40,088 nt of DNA from Gammaproteobacteria bacterium RIFCSPLOWO2_02_FULL_57_10 (GTDB taxonomy: Bacteria > Pseudomonadota > Gammaproteobacteria > Pseudomonadales > Pseudohongiellaceae): assembly GCA_001802565.1 (NCBI GenBank), contig MGYS01000019.1, positions 1-40,088 on the forward strand, given 5' to 3'. Positions 19,272-29,884 of the stretch are shown here, piece after piece. Each line of letters starts with the position of its first letter. Positions within the stretch are counted from its first letter, which is position 1. Made by a program: the position numbers and the translations under genes. The notes beneath the pieces are model-generated. The model saw only the letters and a list, made by a program, of their open reading frames with translations, made no database searches and had not been told where the DNA came from.

Positions 19272-20165
19272 CTAGATTGCTTCGGTGCCAATGATCACTG
19301 TGATAATCGCCGTAGTCAGCAAAATCAACAAGGCAATCAGAATTTCGATGCGAATAGCCAGCGACAACCTGGCACCAATTCCTGGTTGCAACATAGCGGG
19401 AGTCAATCTCAACTTATTTCTGGCAGCCATCAGCAGCAATGCAACAACGAGGATGACTTTAATACCTAGTCCTCTGCCATAGTCCGTCGTAACGAGATCA
19501 CCAACTCCTTCCAGCAACAACCAAGCAAGAAGTAGACCACACAACAGGAGTATCAACACAATCCAGGTGGCCACTTTGCCAAAGCTATGCATACCCTGTT
19601 GGATTGAGGGCAGTTCGTCCGTCTGACTGAAACGCAACAGTGGGTATAGGGATCCGATCCATAGTGAGACCATCAGGACGTGTAAAACCAGAGCGAGCTG
19701 GACAAGAGTGTCAGCGTTTGCCAAGTGCCCAGTTGTGGTAAAAGAGTAGAGCAGGATTATTATCCCGCTAAGGGTCAGACAATTACTGGGAGTGATTCGA
19801 AAGAATTTTGATGTGGGAACCGATTCGACAGCAGCGAGACCTATCATGGCGAACCCAGCAGTGCGCGTGAAAGCTGAAGAGCCGTTCGAGGTCTGGACCA
19901 GGATGCCGATGAGATCGACATCGAACATGCCCCGCAGACCGAGATCAGCAATGGCGCCCACCTGAAAGAAGAAAAAAGCGCTGCTGGCGGCCAGACCCGC
20001 AACACAACTCCATCGAACATACCGACGTATGAAAATCTGAGTGTTGTGGTAGTGCCCCAACAGTCTGATGGAGAATGTTCCTCCTATCGCACCTGCAGTG
20101 CTTGCGTATATCAGCAGCTTGCAGGTGAGTGTCAGAAATTCCCAAATACCGGGCGGCCACATCAA
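19272..20165 (-). CDS. copD: Copper resistance protein CopD
   Basis: Polytopic membrane protein with TTGHLAN...HVLMVSLWIGSLYPL; adjacent to copC. Confidence 0.85.
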   Translation of the reverse strand: MMWPPGIWEFLTLTCKLLIYASTAGAIGGTFSIRLLGHYHNTQIFIRRYVRWSCVAGLAASSAFFFFQVGAIADLGLRGMFDVDLIGILVQTSNGSSAFTRTAGFAMIGLAAVESVPTSKFFRITPSNCLTLSGIIILLYSFTTTGHLANADTLVQLALVLHVLMVSLWIGSLYPLLRFSQTDELPSIQQGMHSFGKVATWIVLILLLCGLLLAWLLLEGVGDLVTTDYGRGLGIKVILVVALLLMAARNKLRLTPAMLQPGIGARLSLAIRIEILIALLILLTTAIITVIIGTEAI

Positions 20166-20566
20166 TGGCTGTGATCCTGGTGGTCACCTTGTTCAGAGCC
20201 GAGAGAGAAACTGTATTTCCCCTGTGCCTGATGACCATCGCTGCCCAGTACCCCCCATGAGACAGTGTAAAGTCCAACCTCGAGCGAAGGAAGGGATATG
20301 CTGTGGCTCTGCATGGATTCACTGCTGCGAGTGAAATCCAATTCGACTTTCTCACTGTCGCCTCGGACAAGGCTCACGCTCATCAATTGCACCTGGCTGC
20401 TGAACGTCAACTTGAGTTGCTGTGGAACGGCTTGTAACTGCGCATCAGCGGCAGGCTCAGATGCTGTCAGCTCTGTGTGCGCCCACGCACCGACGGACAT
20501 CATTGTCAGTGTGGCCAGCACGAGTGAGCGAAACCCTCGTTGCGTAAATGTTGTTCGAACTGTCAT
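20162..20566 (-). CDS. copC: Copper resistance protein CopC
   Basis: Signal peptide then HTELTASEPAADAQLQAVPQQLKLTFS...; C-terminal HQDHSH. Confidence 0.9.
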   Translation of the reverse strand: MTVRTTFTQRGFRSLVLATLTMMSVGAWAHTELTASEPAADAQLQAVPQQLKLTFSSQVQLMSVSLVRGDSEKVELDFTRSSESMQSHSISLPSLEVGLYTVSWGVLGSDGHQAQGKYSFSLGSEQGDHQDHSH

Positions 20567-20603
20567 GACGGTATTCTCCTGTGAGTGGTTGTTAAGAAAA
20601 TTT

Positions 20604-21644
20604 TCAATTTGAAAGCCAGAAACGCACGCCTGCTACCCATCTCGTGCCACTGCTTTTTTCTCCGGCAGCACGCATGAATTCTTTTGAATCTCCGTATTTT
20701 TCTGCCCATTCGACACCGACATACGGCGCGAATTGACGAGTGAACTCGTAACGCAGCCGCAATCCCACCGTGACGTCGGACAGGCCGCTGCCCACACCGC
20801 GTTCCGCGTCGCGTTTTCCGTACAGATTGAGTTCTGCTGCAGGTTGCAGAATCAGTTGTTGTGTCAACAACAGCTCGTACTCCGCATCGAGCCGCAATGA
20901 TGTCTGACCACCGCTGCCGAGGTAAGCCGTTGCATCGATCTCGAACCAGTACGGTGCCAGGCCCTGCATGCCCACAGCCAGCCAGCTCTGATCGGGTTGC
21001 GCCCCTGTGTCATGACGCAGGCCCAACTGTGTGTCCCAGAAGGGTGAAAGAGCTCTACTCCACAACAGTTCCGTGCGCGACTCTTCCAGTGTGCTCCCTT
21101 CGATGTCCCCTTCAGCTTTCAACGTGACGCGCTGATATCCCTGACTGATCCAGGTTTGCAGGTCGTAGATGATCGCTTCGTCATCGCCGTTGGTTCGCTC
21201 AAGCTGATCGATGATGATGGCCCCAAAGCGGTGGGTATCGGCCATATGCAACTGTTCATGTCCCTGCTCCAGCGCGTACAGACCGCTGCCACGCTGATAA
21301 CCACCAGAGTAGGCGTGCGGGTCGCGAGCACTCGCCGCGTCACCGGATGGAGTCATCATGTGCTGCGAGTGGTCTACCGCTGGGGTCGTTGCTGCTGCGG
21401 GAGCCGTGTGTTGCGAATGATCGACAGCCGGTGCACTGACAGGAGCGGTGTGCTGCGAATGATCGACCGCAGGGGTTGTCGCAGGCGCAAGCGCTGGTGC
21501 CTGTGCCGGTGTCGTATGCTGCGAATGATCCACCGCAGGCTGTGCCAGCAGAGGTGCCGGAATCAACAGGCCTGCGCTGAACAAGCCCGCATTGACGAGA
21601 GAGGCGGCGGTGAACAAGTACGCACTGTGTTTGATATTTCTCAT
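20604..21644 (-). CDS. copB: Copper resistance protein CopB (outer membrane)
   Basis: DHSQH repeats, then beta-barrel domain ending RWVAGVRFWLSN; start MRNIKHSAYLF at 21644. Confidence 0.9.
   Translation of the reverse strand: MRNIKHSAYLFTAASLVNAGLFSAGLLIPAPLLAQPAVDHSQHTTPAQAPALAPATTPAVDHSQHTAPVSAPAVDHSQHTAPAAATTPAVDHSQHMMTPSGDAASARDPHAYSGGYQRGSGLYALEQGHEQLHMADTHRFGAIIIDQLERTNGDDEAIIYDLQTWISQGYQRVTLKAEGDIEGSTLEESRTELLWSRALSPFWDTQLGLRHDTGAQPDQSWLAVGMQGLAPYWFEIDATAYLGSGGQTSLRLDAEYELLLTQQLILQPAAELNLYGKRDAERGVGSGLSDVTVGLRLRYEFTRQFAPYVGVEWAEKYGDSKEFMRAAGEKSSGTRWVAGVRFWLSN
21357..21536 (-). repeat. In-frame repeats encoding four (P)AVDHSQH(T/M) units in CopB
   Basis: AVDHSQHTTPAQAPALAPATTPAVDHSQHTAPVSAPAVDHSQHTAPAAATTPAVDHSQHM. 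Confidence 0.9.
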
Positions 21645-23335
21645 GCGACGATTACCTCGCGGAACATACCACCGTCCATATGGAACATGAGATGGCAATG
21701 CCATGCCCAGCGTCCGAGCGCATCGGCAGTGACGAGAAAACTGATGCGTTGCGCCGGTTGTACCATGATCGTGTGCAGGCGTGCCTGAAAGCTGCCGTCC
21801 GGATTTTCCAGTTCACTCCACATACCGTGCAGGTGCATCGGATGGGTCATCATGGTGTCGTTGTGCAGGATCACACGCAGGCGCTCGCCATGACGGAAAT
21901 GGACCGGCGTTGACTGTCCGAATTCGACGCCGTCGAAGGACCAGGTGTAACGCTCCATGTTGCCTGTCAGATGCAACTCTATCTCGCGTTCCGCAGGCCG
22001 GGAGTCCAAGGGGCCACCGAGGGTGTGCAGATCTGCGAGGGTCAGGATACGGCGGCCATTGTCGCGCAGGCCGATGCCGGGATCGTTCAACGCAACGGAG
22101 GGAGTGTCGACACGCGCGTCAGTGCTCGGTCCATATTCCGTAGAGGCGTGCCGCACCGGCGTGGTGGGCATCACCATGGAACCCATCATGTCCGCCATCG
22201 TGAGCGGCAGGGGTTCATCCAACTCGGGTATCGGAGCACGCATGCCTGCTGCCACGGCCAGCGTGCCACAGGCATAGCCGCTGCGATCCATGGTCTGGGC
22301 GAACAGAGTGCAGGCATCAGCGGTGGGAGTGACAAGCACATCGTAAGTCTGGCCCGGGCCAAAGCGGAACTCGTCGACTTCCACCGGCTCGATGTCCTGC
22401 CCGTCGGCCTGCACCACCATCAGCGTCTGCCCCGGAATGCGCACGTCGTAGAACGTATTCCCGCAGCCGTTGATGAAGCGCAGTCGCACGCGCTCGCCTT
22501 GTTGAAAGAGGCCTGTCCAGTTGCCTGCCGGAGTCGTGCCGTTGCAGAGGTAGGTGAGCGCGGCGGCCGACAAGTCAGCGAGATCGGTCGGGTTCATGCG
22601 CATCTGTTGCCACATGCGGCGCTCGTCCAGTGCAGCGCCAAGGCCATCACGGGCGACATCGCGCATGAAGTCTGGCACTGTCGGTTGATTGAAATTGTAG
22701 TAGTCGCTTTGCACCTTGAGTTTGGCAAACAGCGCCATCGGGTCACGATCAGTCCAGTCGGAGAGCAGCACCACATGGTCGCGATCCGCCTGAATGCGCT
22801 CGCCGTCTGCCGGTTCGATGATGATGGCGCCATACATCCCGTGCTGCTCTTGGCCGCCGGAGTGGGAGTGATACCAGTAAGTGCCGGATTGCACGATCTT
22901 GAATTGGTAGGTAAACGTGGTGCCCGCCGGGATGCCGTTGAAGCTGATGCCAGGCACGCCATCCATGTCAAAGGGCAGGATGATGCCATGCCAGTGAATG
23001 GAGGTGGACTCCTGCAGGCGATTGACGACGCGGATTGTCACCGTGTCGCCCTCCCGCCAGCGCAAGGTAGGTGCGGGGATAGAGCCGTTGACTGTGGTTG
23101 CGGTGGCGACCTCACCAGTGTAGTTGACGGGTGAATTTTCGATGACCAGTTCGAACTCAGTACCGCTGAGCACTGGCGCAGCGCGGGTGCCAGTAACAGG
23201 TTCGCCCTGAGCAGTCAGCGCGCGGCTGGAAAGTGCTGCCGTGCTCAGCAGTACGCCGCCTGCGGCAAGTCCCTGCACGAAACGCCTGCGGGACAGGGTT
23301 CTGCCAGCACTGTTCAAACTTTCGTTTCCTGCCAT
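21641..23335 (-). CDS. copA: CopA-type multicopper oxidase, Tat-exported
   Basis: Tat motif SRRRFVQGLAAGG; HWHG, WYHSHSGGQ, HPMHLHG, HCHLMFHMDGGM copper motifs. Confidence 0.95.
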   Translation of the reverse strand: MAGNESLNSAGRTLSRRRFVQGLAAGGVLLSTAALSSRALTAQGEPVTGTRAAPVLSGTEFELVIENSPVNYTGEVATATTVNGSIPAPTLRWREGDTVTIRVVNRLQESTSIHWHGIILPFDMDGVPGISFNGIPAGTTFTYQFKIVQSGTYWYHSHSGGQEQHGMYGAIIIEPADGERIQADRDHVVLLSDWTDRDPMALFAKLKVQSDYYNFNQPTVPDFMRDVARDGLGAALDERRMWQQMRMNPTDLADLSAAALTYLCNGTTPAGNWTGLFQQGERVRLRFINGCGNTFYDVRIPGQTLMVVQADGQDIEPVEVDEFRFGPGQTYDVLVTPTADACTLFAQTMDRSGYACGTLAVAAGMRAPIPELDEPLPLTMADMMGSMVMPTTPVRHASTEYGPSTDARVDTPSVALNDPGIGLRDNGRRILTLADLHTLGGPLDSRPAEREIELHLTGNMERYTWSFDGVEFGQSTPVHFRHGERLRVILHNDTMMTHPMHLHGMWSELENPDGSFQARLHTIMVQPAQRISFLVTADALGRWAWHCHLMFHMDGGMFREVIVA

Positions 23336-23443
23336 TGTTTTTACCTCATGTTGGCTTGCAGCAAGGCAGCAGGTGCCCGCGAACAAATTGTTTAGCTTGG
23401 GGGGGAGCTTAGATGGCCGTTGCTGTCGACAGCATGACCCTTG

Positions 23444-23461
23444 CATTACAAGTCTGTAATG
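23444..23461. promoter_or_regulatory. Putative cop box (CopR binding site)
   Basis: Perfect palindrome CATTACA-AGTC-TGTAATG in the copA/copR divergent intergenic region. Confidence 0.8.
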
Positions 23462-23578
23462 TTGTCGTCATGGCGGAGTCAGGCTGAGGTGGCTATAGTG
23501 AGTGCATAAAGTCGTTACCGCGCGGAACCACTCTCAACATATGCCCGCAAATCTCCTGCGCAAAGAGTCACGCACCCC

Positions 23579-24262
23579 ATGAAACTCCTGATAGTGGAAG
23601 ACGAGATAAAGACTGGTGACTACATTCGACAGGGCCTGACTGAAGCTGGGTTTGTAGCGGACCTCGTGCGCAATGGGCTCGATGGCTACCACCTCGCGTC
23701 CACCCAGACCTACGATCTGATTTTGCTGGATGTCATGCTCCCCGATGTCGATGGGTGGAAGATTGTCCGCTCGCTTCGAGACGCTGGCAAAGCTACGCCA
23801 GTGCTGTTCCTCACCGCCAAAGGCAGTGTGGAGGATCGGGTCAAGGGGCTGGAGCTGGGGGCAGACGACTATCTCGTGAAACCCTTTTCCTTCTCCGAGT
23901 TGCTTGCGCGAGTGCGTTCACTGCTGAGGCGTGCGGGAGGCACTCTGACTTCCGACCGCCTGGAGGTAGGCGATCTGGTGCTGGATCTACCGCGCCGTCG
24001 CGCCACGCGTGCTGGCGTCCGTCTGCATCTCACCAACAAGGAATTCGTTCTTCTGGAATTGCTGGCGAGACATCGGGGAGAAGTCCTGCCACGCTCTCTC
24101 ATTGCGTCCCTCGTCTGGGATATGAATTTCGACAGCGACACCAACGTGATCGATGTCGCGATCCGGCGTCTGCGTGCCAAGGTGGACGACCCGTTCTCGA
24201 CACGGTTGATTCGTACAGTGAGAGGGATGGGTTACCTGGTGGATACTGGCGATGAAGAATGA
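23579..24262 (+). CDS. copR: OmpR-family response regulator CopR/CusR-like
   Basis: [25 protein letters not shown]; winged-helix C-terminus; divergent from copABCD. Confidence 0.92.
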   Translation: MKLLIVEDEIKTGDYIRQGLTEAGFVADLVRNGLDGYHLASTQTYDLILLDVMLPDVDGWKIVRSLRDAGKATPVLFLTAKGSVEDRVKGLELGADDYLVKPFSFSELLARVRSLLRRAGGTLTSDRLEVGDLVLDLPRRRATRAGVRLHLTNKEFVLLELLARHRGEVLPRSLIASLVWDMNFDSDTNVIDVAIRRLRAKVDDPFSTRLIRTVRGMGYLVDTGDEE

Positions 24263-25670
24263 TTTCTTGCAGCACTGGTCTGCCTCACTGGCGCTGCGTG
24301 TCACCGCTTTCGTCGGCATCGCTACCACGACAGCATTTCTGGTGTTTGCCTGGCTCGTGGAGCGTTCGATTGACCAGCATTTTGTGGAGCAGGATTTCGG
24401 GGAAATCGAAGCAGTAGTCAGTGCCCTGCGTTTGGTTTTGGAAAGCGCGGACGTCGTGAACAACCCACAGAACTTGCACGAGCAACTTGCTGCCGCTGGC
24501 GTTGGTCATCATGGTGTGCTCTTCACCGTTCTTGATGGCACACAGCAGGTGCTGCACGACACGGCGGGTTCAGAGCTGGTGTCCATGGCTCTTGAGGTGG
24601 AGCAAACCAGTAGCGTTGCTGTCGAAGCCTTGCAGATTTGGACAGCACAGCAGGGTACCTATCGCGGCATTGTCCTGAGCGTGAATGGCTACACTGTCGT
24701 TGTTGCCATGGCGATGGACTTTCATCTGCATTACCTCGATCAACTGGATCGTGATTTATGGTTGATCAGCGTAGCGGCAAGCATAGTGACCATTCTGGTA
24801 GCGTGGTTTGCGGTGCAGAGGGCGCACGCCCCCATTCGCCGTATCAGCGCCAGAATGCTCTCAGTGACTTCGGAGCGCATGGATGTGCGACTGGACCCCA
24901 CACAGGCCCCGGTAGAGCTCGGCGAATTGGTGTTGTCCTTCAACGTGATGCTGAAAAAGCTGGAAGAAAATTTTCGTCGCCTTTCGCACTTCTCCGCCGA
25001 CATCGCCCATGAGTTGCGCACGCCGATCACGAATTTGACAACGCAGACGCAAGTCGCGTTGTCGATGCCTCGCAGTGCGGAACAGTATCGGGAAATCCTC
25101 TACTCCAATCTCGAAGAACTGGAGCGCATGGGCAAGATGGTCGCTGATATGTTGTTTCTGGCTCAGGCCGATGACAATCTCATCAAGCCCGAGTCAGCCA
25201 ATGTAGAACTGCGTCGAGAGTTGACAGGATTGTTCGAATATTTCGAGGCTTGGGCCGAGGACCGCAATGTCCGTTTCGAGTTGGTGGGAGACGATATCAC
25301 TGTGCAGGGAGACCGTTTGATGCTCAGGCGTGCGTTCAGCAATCTGCTGAGCAATGCCCTGTTGCACACAGCGAGTGGCGAAGCTGTGACTGTCACTTGT
25401 ACAAGAAATTCAAAAGGTGTGCAGATCGATGTCGAAAATCCTGGTCCGGAAATTTCGGCTGAGCATCGATCGCTGATTTTTGAACGTTTCTATCGCATTG
25501 ATCCAGCCAGACGGCGCAGCAGCGAAGGGGGAGGTTTGGGGCTGGCAATTGTCAAATCCATCGCCCAGGCGCACGGCGGTGATGTGATGGTTACGTCTAC
25601 CGGGGGAAAAACCCGTTTTACTCTGACCTTGCCTTACGGACAATCCAGAACGCCAGCGTCGGCACCGTGA
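24252..25670 (+). CDS. copS: Heavy-metal sensor histidine kinase CopS/CusS-like
   Basis: [17 protein letters not shown]-box; [19 protein letters not shown]-box; overlaps copR by 11 nt. Confidence 0.92.
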   Translation: MKNDFLQHWSASLALRVTAFVGIATTTAFLVFAWLVERSIDQHFVEQDFGEIEAVVSALRLVLESADVVNNPQNLHEQLAAAGVGHHGVLFTVLDGTQQVLHDTAGSELVSMALEVEQTSSVAVEALQIWTAQQGTYRGIVLSVNGYTVVVAMAMDFHLHYLDQLDRDLWLISVAASIVTILVAWFAVQRAHAPIRRISARMLSVTSERMDVRLDPTQAPVELGELVLSFNVMLKKLEENFRRLSHFSADIAHELRTPITNLTTQTQVALSMPRSAEQYREILYSNLEELERMGKMVADMLFLAQADDNLIKPESANVELRRELTGLFEYFEAWAEDRNVRFELVGDDITVQGDRLMLRRAFSNLLSNALLHTASGEAVTVTCTRNSKGVQIDVENPGPEISAEHRSLIFERFYRIDPARRRSSEGGGLGLAIVKSIAQAHGGDVMVTSTGGKTRFTLTLPYGQSRTPASAP

Positions 25671-26067
25671 GCCACTGCAGGACGGGAGTTAAACCTGTGC
25701 CGAGCACTGGCAGTCGTGGCATGGTGTCTTTATAGGCCCAGGCTCTGCGGATATCGACATTCAACCACTCACTGAAGACCGTGTAGAAGAGTCCGAAAGC
25801 GATAGCGGCAATGACGACACGCAGAAAATGTTGTTCAGGCCATTGATGCTTTCCAAAGGCAATGACTGCCAACGTCAACGCAATTGCAGCTATCAGCAGA
25901 TCACCGCCAGTGCAGTGAATGACCGCGAATAGAATTTCAGTTGCAGACCCCGTGTCCCAAAGAGTGTAGAAGGGAAGATGGAGAAACTCCCAAAGCAGGT
26001 GTGCCGGCGCGATTACCAGGAAATATCTCGCCAGCATTGGATGCAGTGTCAGCAGGTGATTGTTCAT
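25618..26067 (-). CDS. Conserved polytopic membrane protein of unknown function
   Basis: 149 aa; LLWEFLHLPFYTLW, VIHCTGGDLLIA, FYTVFSEWLNVDIRRAWAY; a second truncated copy in this window supports a real gene. Confidence 0.8.
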   Translation of the reverse strand: MNNHLLTLHPMLARYFLVIAPAHLLWEFLHLPFYTLWDTGSATEILFAVIHCTGGDLLIAAIALTLAVIAFGKHQWPEQHFLRVVIAAIAFGLFYTVFSEWLNVDIRRAWAYKDTMPRLPVLGTGLTPVLQWLTVPTLAFWIVRKARSE

Positions 26068-26129
26068 AGGGTCACGTTACATTCTTCACAGGTAAATAAA
26101 CCGGATTCAATTTGATAAGGAGGCGCACC

Positions 26130-28331
26130 ATGTCAGGACATTCAGGTCACCACGCCCACCAGCTACCCGCTCATCACTCAGGCGACAATGGGCAGAAAAA
26201 AACGTTGTCGGGTTCAGCATTCTACACCTGCCCCATGCATCCGGAGATTCGTCAGCCCGGACCGGGCAGTTGCCCCATTTGCGGGATGGCTCTGGAGCCG
26301 GAACAGGTCACTGGCGAAGACACTGGTCCTTCTGCCGAGCTCATCGACATGACTCGCCGCTTCTGGATTGGCCTGGTGCTCTCTGTCCCGGTGCTGGTAC
26401 TCGAAATGGGTGGTCATCTGTTCGGTCTCGATCACCTGATTCGCCCGCAATTGTCGAACTGGGTGCAGATGGGGTTTGCAACGCCAGTCATACTTTGGGC
26501 GGGCTGGCCATTCTTCGTGCGAGGATGGCAGTCCTTGCTCAGTCGCAATCTGAACATGTTTACGCTGATCTCGCTTGGCACAGGGGTGGCATTGCTGTAC
26601 AGCCTTGCCGCCACATTAGTGCCAGGTGCATTTCCTCAGGCCTTTCGGCAGGTGGATGGTTCCGTCGCCGTGTATTTCGAGGCCGGTGCTGTCATCATCG
26701 TATTGGTTCTGCTCGGTCAGATACTGGAGTTGCGGGCTCGTGAAAAGACTTCAGGTGCCATCAGAGCCTTGCTGGATTTGTCACCGGCAACAGCCCGCAG
26801 GCTTGACGAACAGGGAGGCGAGGCGGACATCGCGCTGGATCAGGTAAACGTCGGTGACCGGTTGAGGGTACGCCCTGGCGACAAGGTACCACTGGACGGT
26901 GAGGTGCTGGAAGGTGGATCACACGTTGATGAATCGATGGTGACTGGCGAGCCCATGGCTGTCACCAAGAAGGTCGGCGATCATGTGATAGGTGGCACGA
27001 TCAATCAGCAGGGGTCATTTGTGATGCGGGCAGACAAGGTGGGCAGGGACACCATGTTGGCGCAGATCGTCCAGATGGTGGCTGGCGCCCAGCGTAGTCG
27101 AGCACCTATACAGGGGCTCGCTGACACGGTGGCTGGCAGATTCGTTCCTGTAGTCGTTCTGATTGCAGTGGTCTCCTTTGCGGGGTGGTCGCTCTTGGGG
27201 CCAGTTCCTGCCATGGCTTACGGGCTGATTGCGGCAGTCAGTGTATTGATCATCGCCTGTCCCTGCGCCCTGGGTCTGGCTACGCCGATGTCCATCATGG
27301 TGGGGGTCGGTCGCGGGGCACAGAGCGGCGTTTTGATTCGCAGTGCGGAAGCGCTTGAACGGCTGGAGAAAGTTGACACGCTGGTCATAGACAAGACTGG
27401 CACACTGACTGAAGGCAAACCGCAGGTGACTGGCGTGCGGCCCGTCAATGGGCTGACAGAGGAGGAGCTTTTGCGAATGGCGGGCAGTCTCGAGAAGGGC
27501 AGCGAGCATCCGCTGGCCAATGCCATAGTCGAGAAGGCACTGTCGCTGGGACTGACGTTGCCGGATGCCACAGATTTTGATTCGCCCAATGGCAAAGGCG
27601 TCATCGGTAACGTGGAAGGCCGCGAAGTGCTGCTTGGTAATCGTTTACTCATGGAATTCAAACGAGTCGACGTCAGTGCTCATGAGGACGAGGCAGAGCA
27701 ACTGCGCGAAGATGGAGCGACGGTGATTTTCGCCGCTGTAGACGGGAAATTTGCTGGATTGCTCGCCATCGCCGATCCAATCAAGGCGACGACGGCAGAG
27801 GCCATCAGTGCGTTGCAGTCAGTGGGTATTCGCGTCGTCATGCTTACCGGCGATAACCGAACGTCGGCCTTGGCTGTTGCCCGCAAACTCAATATCGACG
27901 AAGTCGAGGCGGAGGTCTTGCCTGAGGACAAGGCTAAAGTTGTGATGCGTCACAAGAGTGAAGGCCGAGTGGTAGCCATGGCGGGAGATGGGGTCAATGA
28001 TGCCCCCGCGCTGGCCACTGCCGATGTCGGTATAGCAATGGGCACTGGTACTGATGTAGCGATAGAGAGCGCCGGCGTCACTCTACTGCGAGGCGATTTG
28101 AAGGGTATTGTGGCTGCTCGAAAATTGTCGCAGGCAACGATGAGGAACATTCGCCAGAACCTGTTCTTCGCTTTTGTATACAACATCGTCGGAATTCCGA
28201 TTGCAGCGGGTGTGTTGTACCCACTGACGGGGCTCCTGCTGTCACCGATCATCGCCGCTGCAGCGATGGCACTGTCCTCGGTCAGTGTTATTGTCAATGC
28301 ATTGCGGTTGCGTGTTGTGACGTTGGATTAG
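26130..28331 (+). CDS. copA2: P1B-type copper-translocating ATPase with N-terminal His-rich segment and YTCPMHPEI...CPICGM domain
   Basis: CPC motif ([13 protein letters not shown]), [27 protein letters not shown] before ATG at 26130. Symbol is only a label to avoid clash with the oxidase. Confidence 0.93.
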   Translation: MSGHSGHHAHQLPAHHSGDNGQKKTLSGSAFYTCPMHPEIRQPGPGSCPICGMALEPEQVTGEDTGPSAELIDMTRRFWIGLVLSVPVLVLEMGGHLFGLDHLIRPQLSNWVQMGFATPVILWAGWPFFVRGWQSLLSRNLNMFTLISLGTGVALLYSLAATLVPGAFPQAFRQVDGSVAVYFEAGAVIIVLVLLGQILELRAREKTSGAIRALLDLSPATARRLDEQGGEADIALDQVNVGDRLRVRPGDKVPLDGEVLEGGSHVDESMVTGEPMAVTKKVGDHVIGGTINQQGSFVMRADKVGRDTMLAQIVQMVAGAQRSRAPIQGLADTVAGRFVPVVVLIAVVSFAGWSLLGPVPAMAYGLIAAVSVLIIACPCALGLATPMSIMVGVGRGAQSGVLIRSAEALERLEKVDTLVIDKTGTLTEGKPQVTGVRPVNGLTEEELLRMAGSLEKGSEHPLANAIVEKALSLGLTLPDATDFDSPNGKGVIGNVEGREVLLGNRLLMEFKRVDVSAHEDEAEQLREDGATVIFAAVDGKFAGLLAIADPIKATTAEAISALQSVGIRVVMLTGDNRTSALAVARKLNIDEVEAEVLPEDKAKVVMRHKSEGRVVAMAGDGVNDAPALATADVGIAMGTGTDVAIESAGVTLLRGDLKGIVAARKLSQATMRNIRQNLFFAFVYNIVGIPIAAGVLYPLTGLLLSPIIAAAAMALSSVSVIVNALRLRVVTLD

Positions 28332-28348
28332 AGGTTCCCGAGGAATTC

Positions 28349-28421
28349 ATCGCGGGCAAGGCCCGCTCCCACAGAGAAGCTATAGCGAACCACTGACTGT
28401 GGGAGCGGGCCTGCCCGCGAT
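28349..28421. repeat. REP-doublet (REPIN-like) A
   Basis: ATCGCGGGCAAGGCCCGCTCCCACA ... TGTGGGAGCGGGCCTGCCCGCGAT in inverted orientation. Confidence 0.85.
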
Positions 28422-28501
28422 CAGACTGGGGTTGAAACTGCTGTCAATCGGGCGCATAGAGTGCTGCCAAGGGACTATCCCCGACTCAATGGCCTTCCAA
28501 C

Positions 28502-29782
28502 ATGACGTCAACACCACCTCCATCTTTCGCGCAATCCGTCGCCGAGGCGCTGAACAAGGAATGCTTCTGCATCACCCTGGATCGTCCGGCGCTGCATGAT
28601 GCTCTCTTGAAGGACTCCGGCAATACCATCAGCCAGGATCTCATCGACGCGCGTCCCAACCTGTTTTCCAATGCGCCGATGTTCTTGTCTGCAGAGTTGC
28701 TGGCGCAGATGCACAGTACCGTCCGAGCCATCGAATCGGTCGCGCGGTTGCCCATGTATCGGGAGTACATTGCGGCACAGTCTCCCGCCATTGCCCAGCA
28801 TCAGTTCGGTCCGCTGGGGGTGTTCATGGGCTATGACTTTCACCTGTCTGCCAACGGGCCGCGTCTGATCGAGATCAATACCAATGCAGGTGGCGCCTTT
28901 CTCAATGCGGCGCTTGCGAATGCCCAGCGAGCGTGTTGCATCGAGATGGAAACCTGCATGGACTTGAACGACGACAATGACAAGTTCGACTCGGCATTCT
29001 GGAACATGTTTCTCAATGAATGGCGCCTGGCAGGACGCAGTGGTGCGCCGACACGGGTGGCAATCGTCGACGAGAAACCCGAAGAGCAGTATCTCTATCC
29101 CGAGTTCCAGCTGGCACGGGACTTCTTCGAGCGTCATGCAGTAGAGGCGGTAATAGTGGATGCTATGGCACTCGAGTACGACGGCACTCATCTGCTGGCC
29201 AGCGGAAAACCCGTGGACATGGTCTACAATCGTCTGGTGGATTTTGCGCTCGACAATCCGGCTCACACAGCATTGCGGCAAGCCTATATGGATAATGCCG
29301 TAGTCCTGACTCCTCATCCTGGCGTGCATGCGTTGTTCGCAGACAAACGCAATCTGATTGTCCTGTCAGACCGTGATCTGCTTGCCAGCTGGGGCGTCGA
29401 CGAGGCGTCACTGACGGCGTTGGGCAATGTGCTGAAGACAGAGGTCGTCACACCGGAAAAGGCTGAACAATTGTGGGCCAGGCGCAAACAACTGTTCTTC
29501 AAACCTGCAGCCGGTTACGGCGGCAAGGCAGTCTATCGCGGCGATAAACTCACACGCGGCACATGGGAGGAAATCATCAAAGGGGGTTACGTTGCGCAGG
29601 AATTTGCACCACCCAGTGAGCGCATGATCGAGATCGACGGCAACAAGGAGGCGCGCAAGGCCGACATCCGCCTCTACACCTACGATGGCAATATCCTGCT
29701 GACCGCGGCACGCCTCTATCAGGGCCAGACCACCAACTTCCGCACGCCGGGCGGCGGTTTCGCGCCGGTGTTCAGCGTGTAA
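28502..29782 (+). CDS. ATP-grasp-like protein of unknown function
   Basis: RLIEINTNAGG, FFKPAAGYGGKAVYRGDKL, ADIRLYTYDGNILLTAARLYQGQTTNFRTPGGGF are ATP-grasp-like. Confidence 0.7.
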   Translation: MTSTPPPSFAQSVAEALNKECFCITLDRPALHDALLKDSGNTISQDLIDARPNLFSNAPMFLSAELLAQMHSTVRAIESVARLPMYREYIAAQSPAIAQHQFGPLGVFMGYDFHLSANGPRLIEINTNAGGAFLNAALANAQRACCIEMETCMDLNDDNDKFDSAFWNMFLNEWRLAGRSGAPTRVAIVDEKPEEQYLYPEFQLARDFFERHAVEAVIVDAMALEYDGTHLLASGKPVDMVYNRLVDFALDNPAHTALRQAYMDNAVVLTPHPGVHALFADKRNLIVLSDRDLLASWGVDEASLTALGNVLKTEVVTPEKAEQLWARRKQLFFKPAAGYGGKAVYRGDKLTRGTWEEIIKGGYVAQEFAPPSERMIEIDGNKEARKADIRLYTYDGNILLTAARLYQGQTTNFRTPGGGFAPVFSV

Positions 29783-29792
29783 CCAATCCCCT

Positions 29793-29877
29793 TGTGGGAG
29801 CGAGCCCTGCTCGCGATTGAACTTGCCCTCATGAAGTACGATCAGGCACTCAATCGCGAGCAGGGCTCGCTCCCACA
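29793..29877. repeat. REP-doublet (REPIN-like) B
   Basis: TGTGGGAGCGAGCCCTGCTCGCGATTGA ... TCAATCGCGAGCAGGGCTCGCTCCCACA. Confidence 0.88.
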
Positions 29878-29884
29878 GGATGCC

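Noticed and set aside
19096-19272. Possible transposon inverted repeat near merR (GGGGGGCAAGATCC)
   Set aside because: Only the G-run resembles the Tn21/Tn501 ends I recall; no paired copy seen near the merA end.
21971-23134. 387-aa ORF on + strand antisense to copA oxidase
   Set aside because: Shadow ORF; the antisense frame encodes a clear multicopper oxidase.
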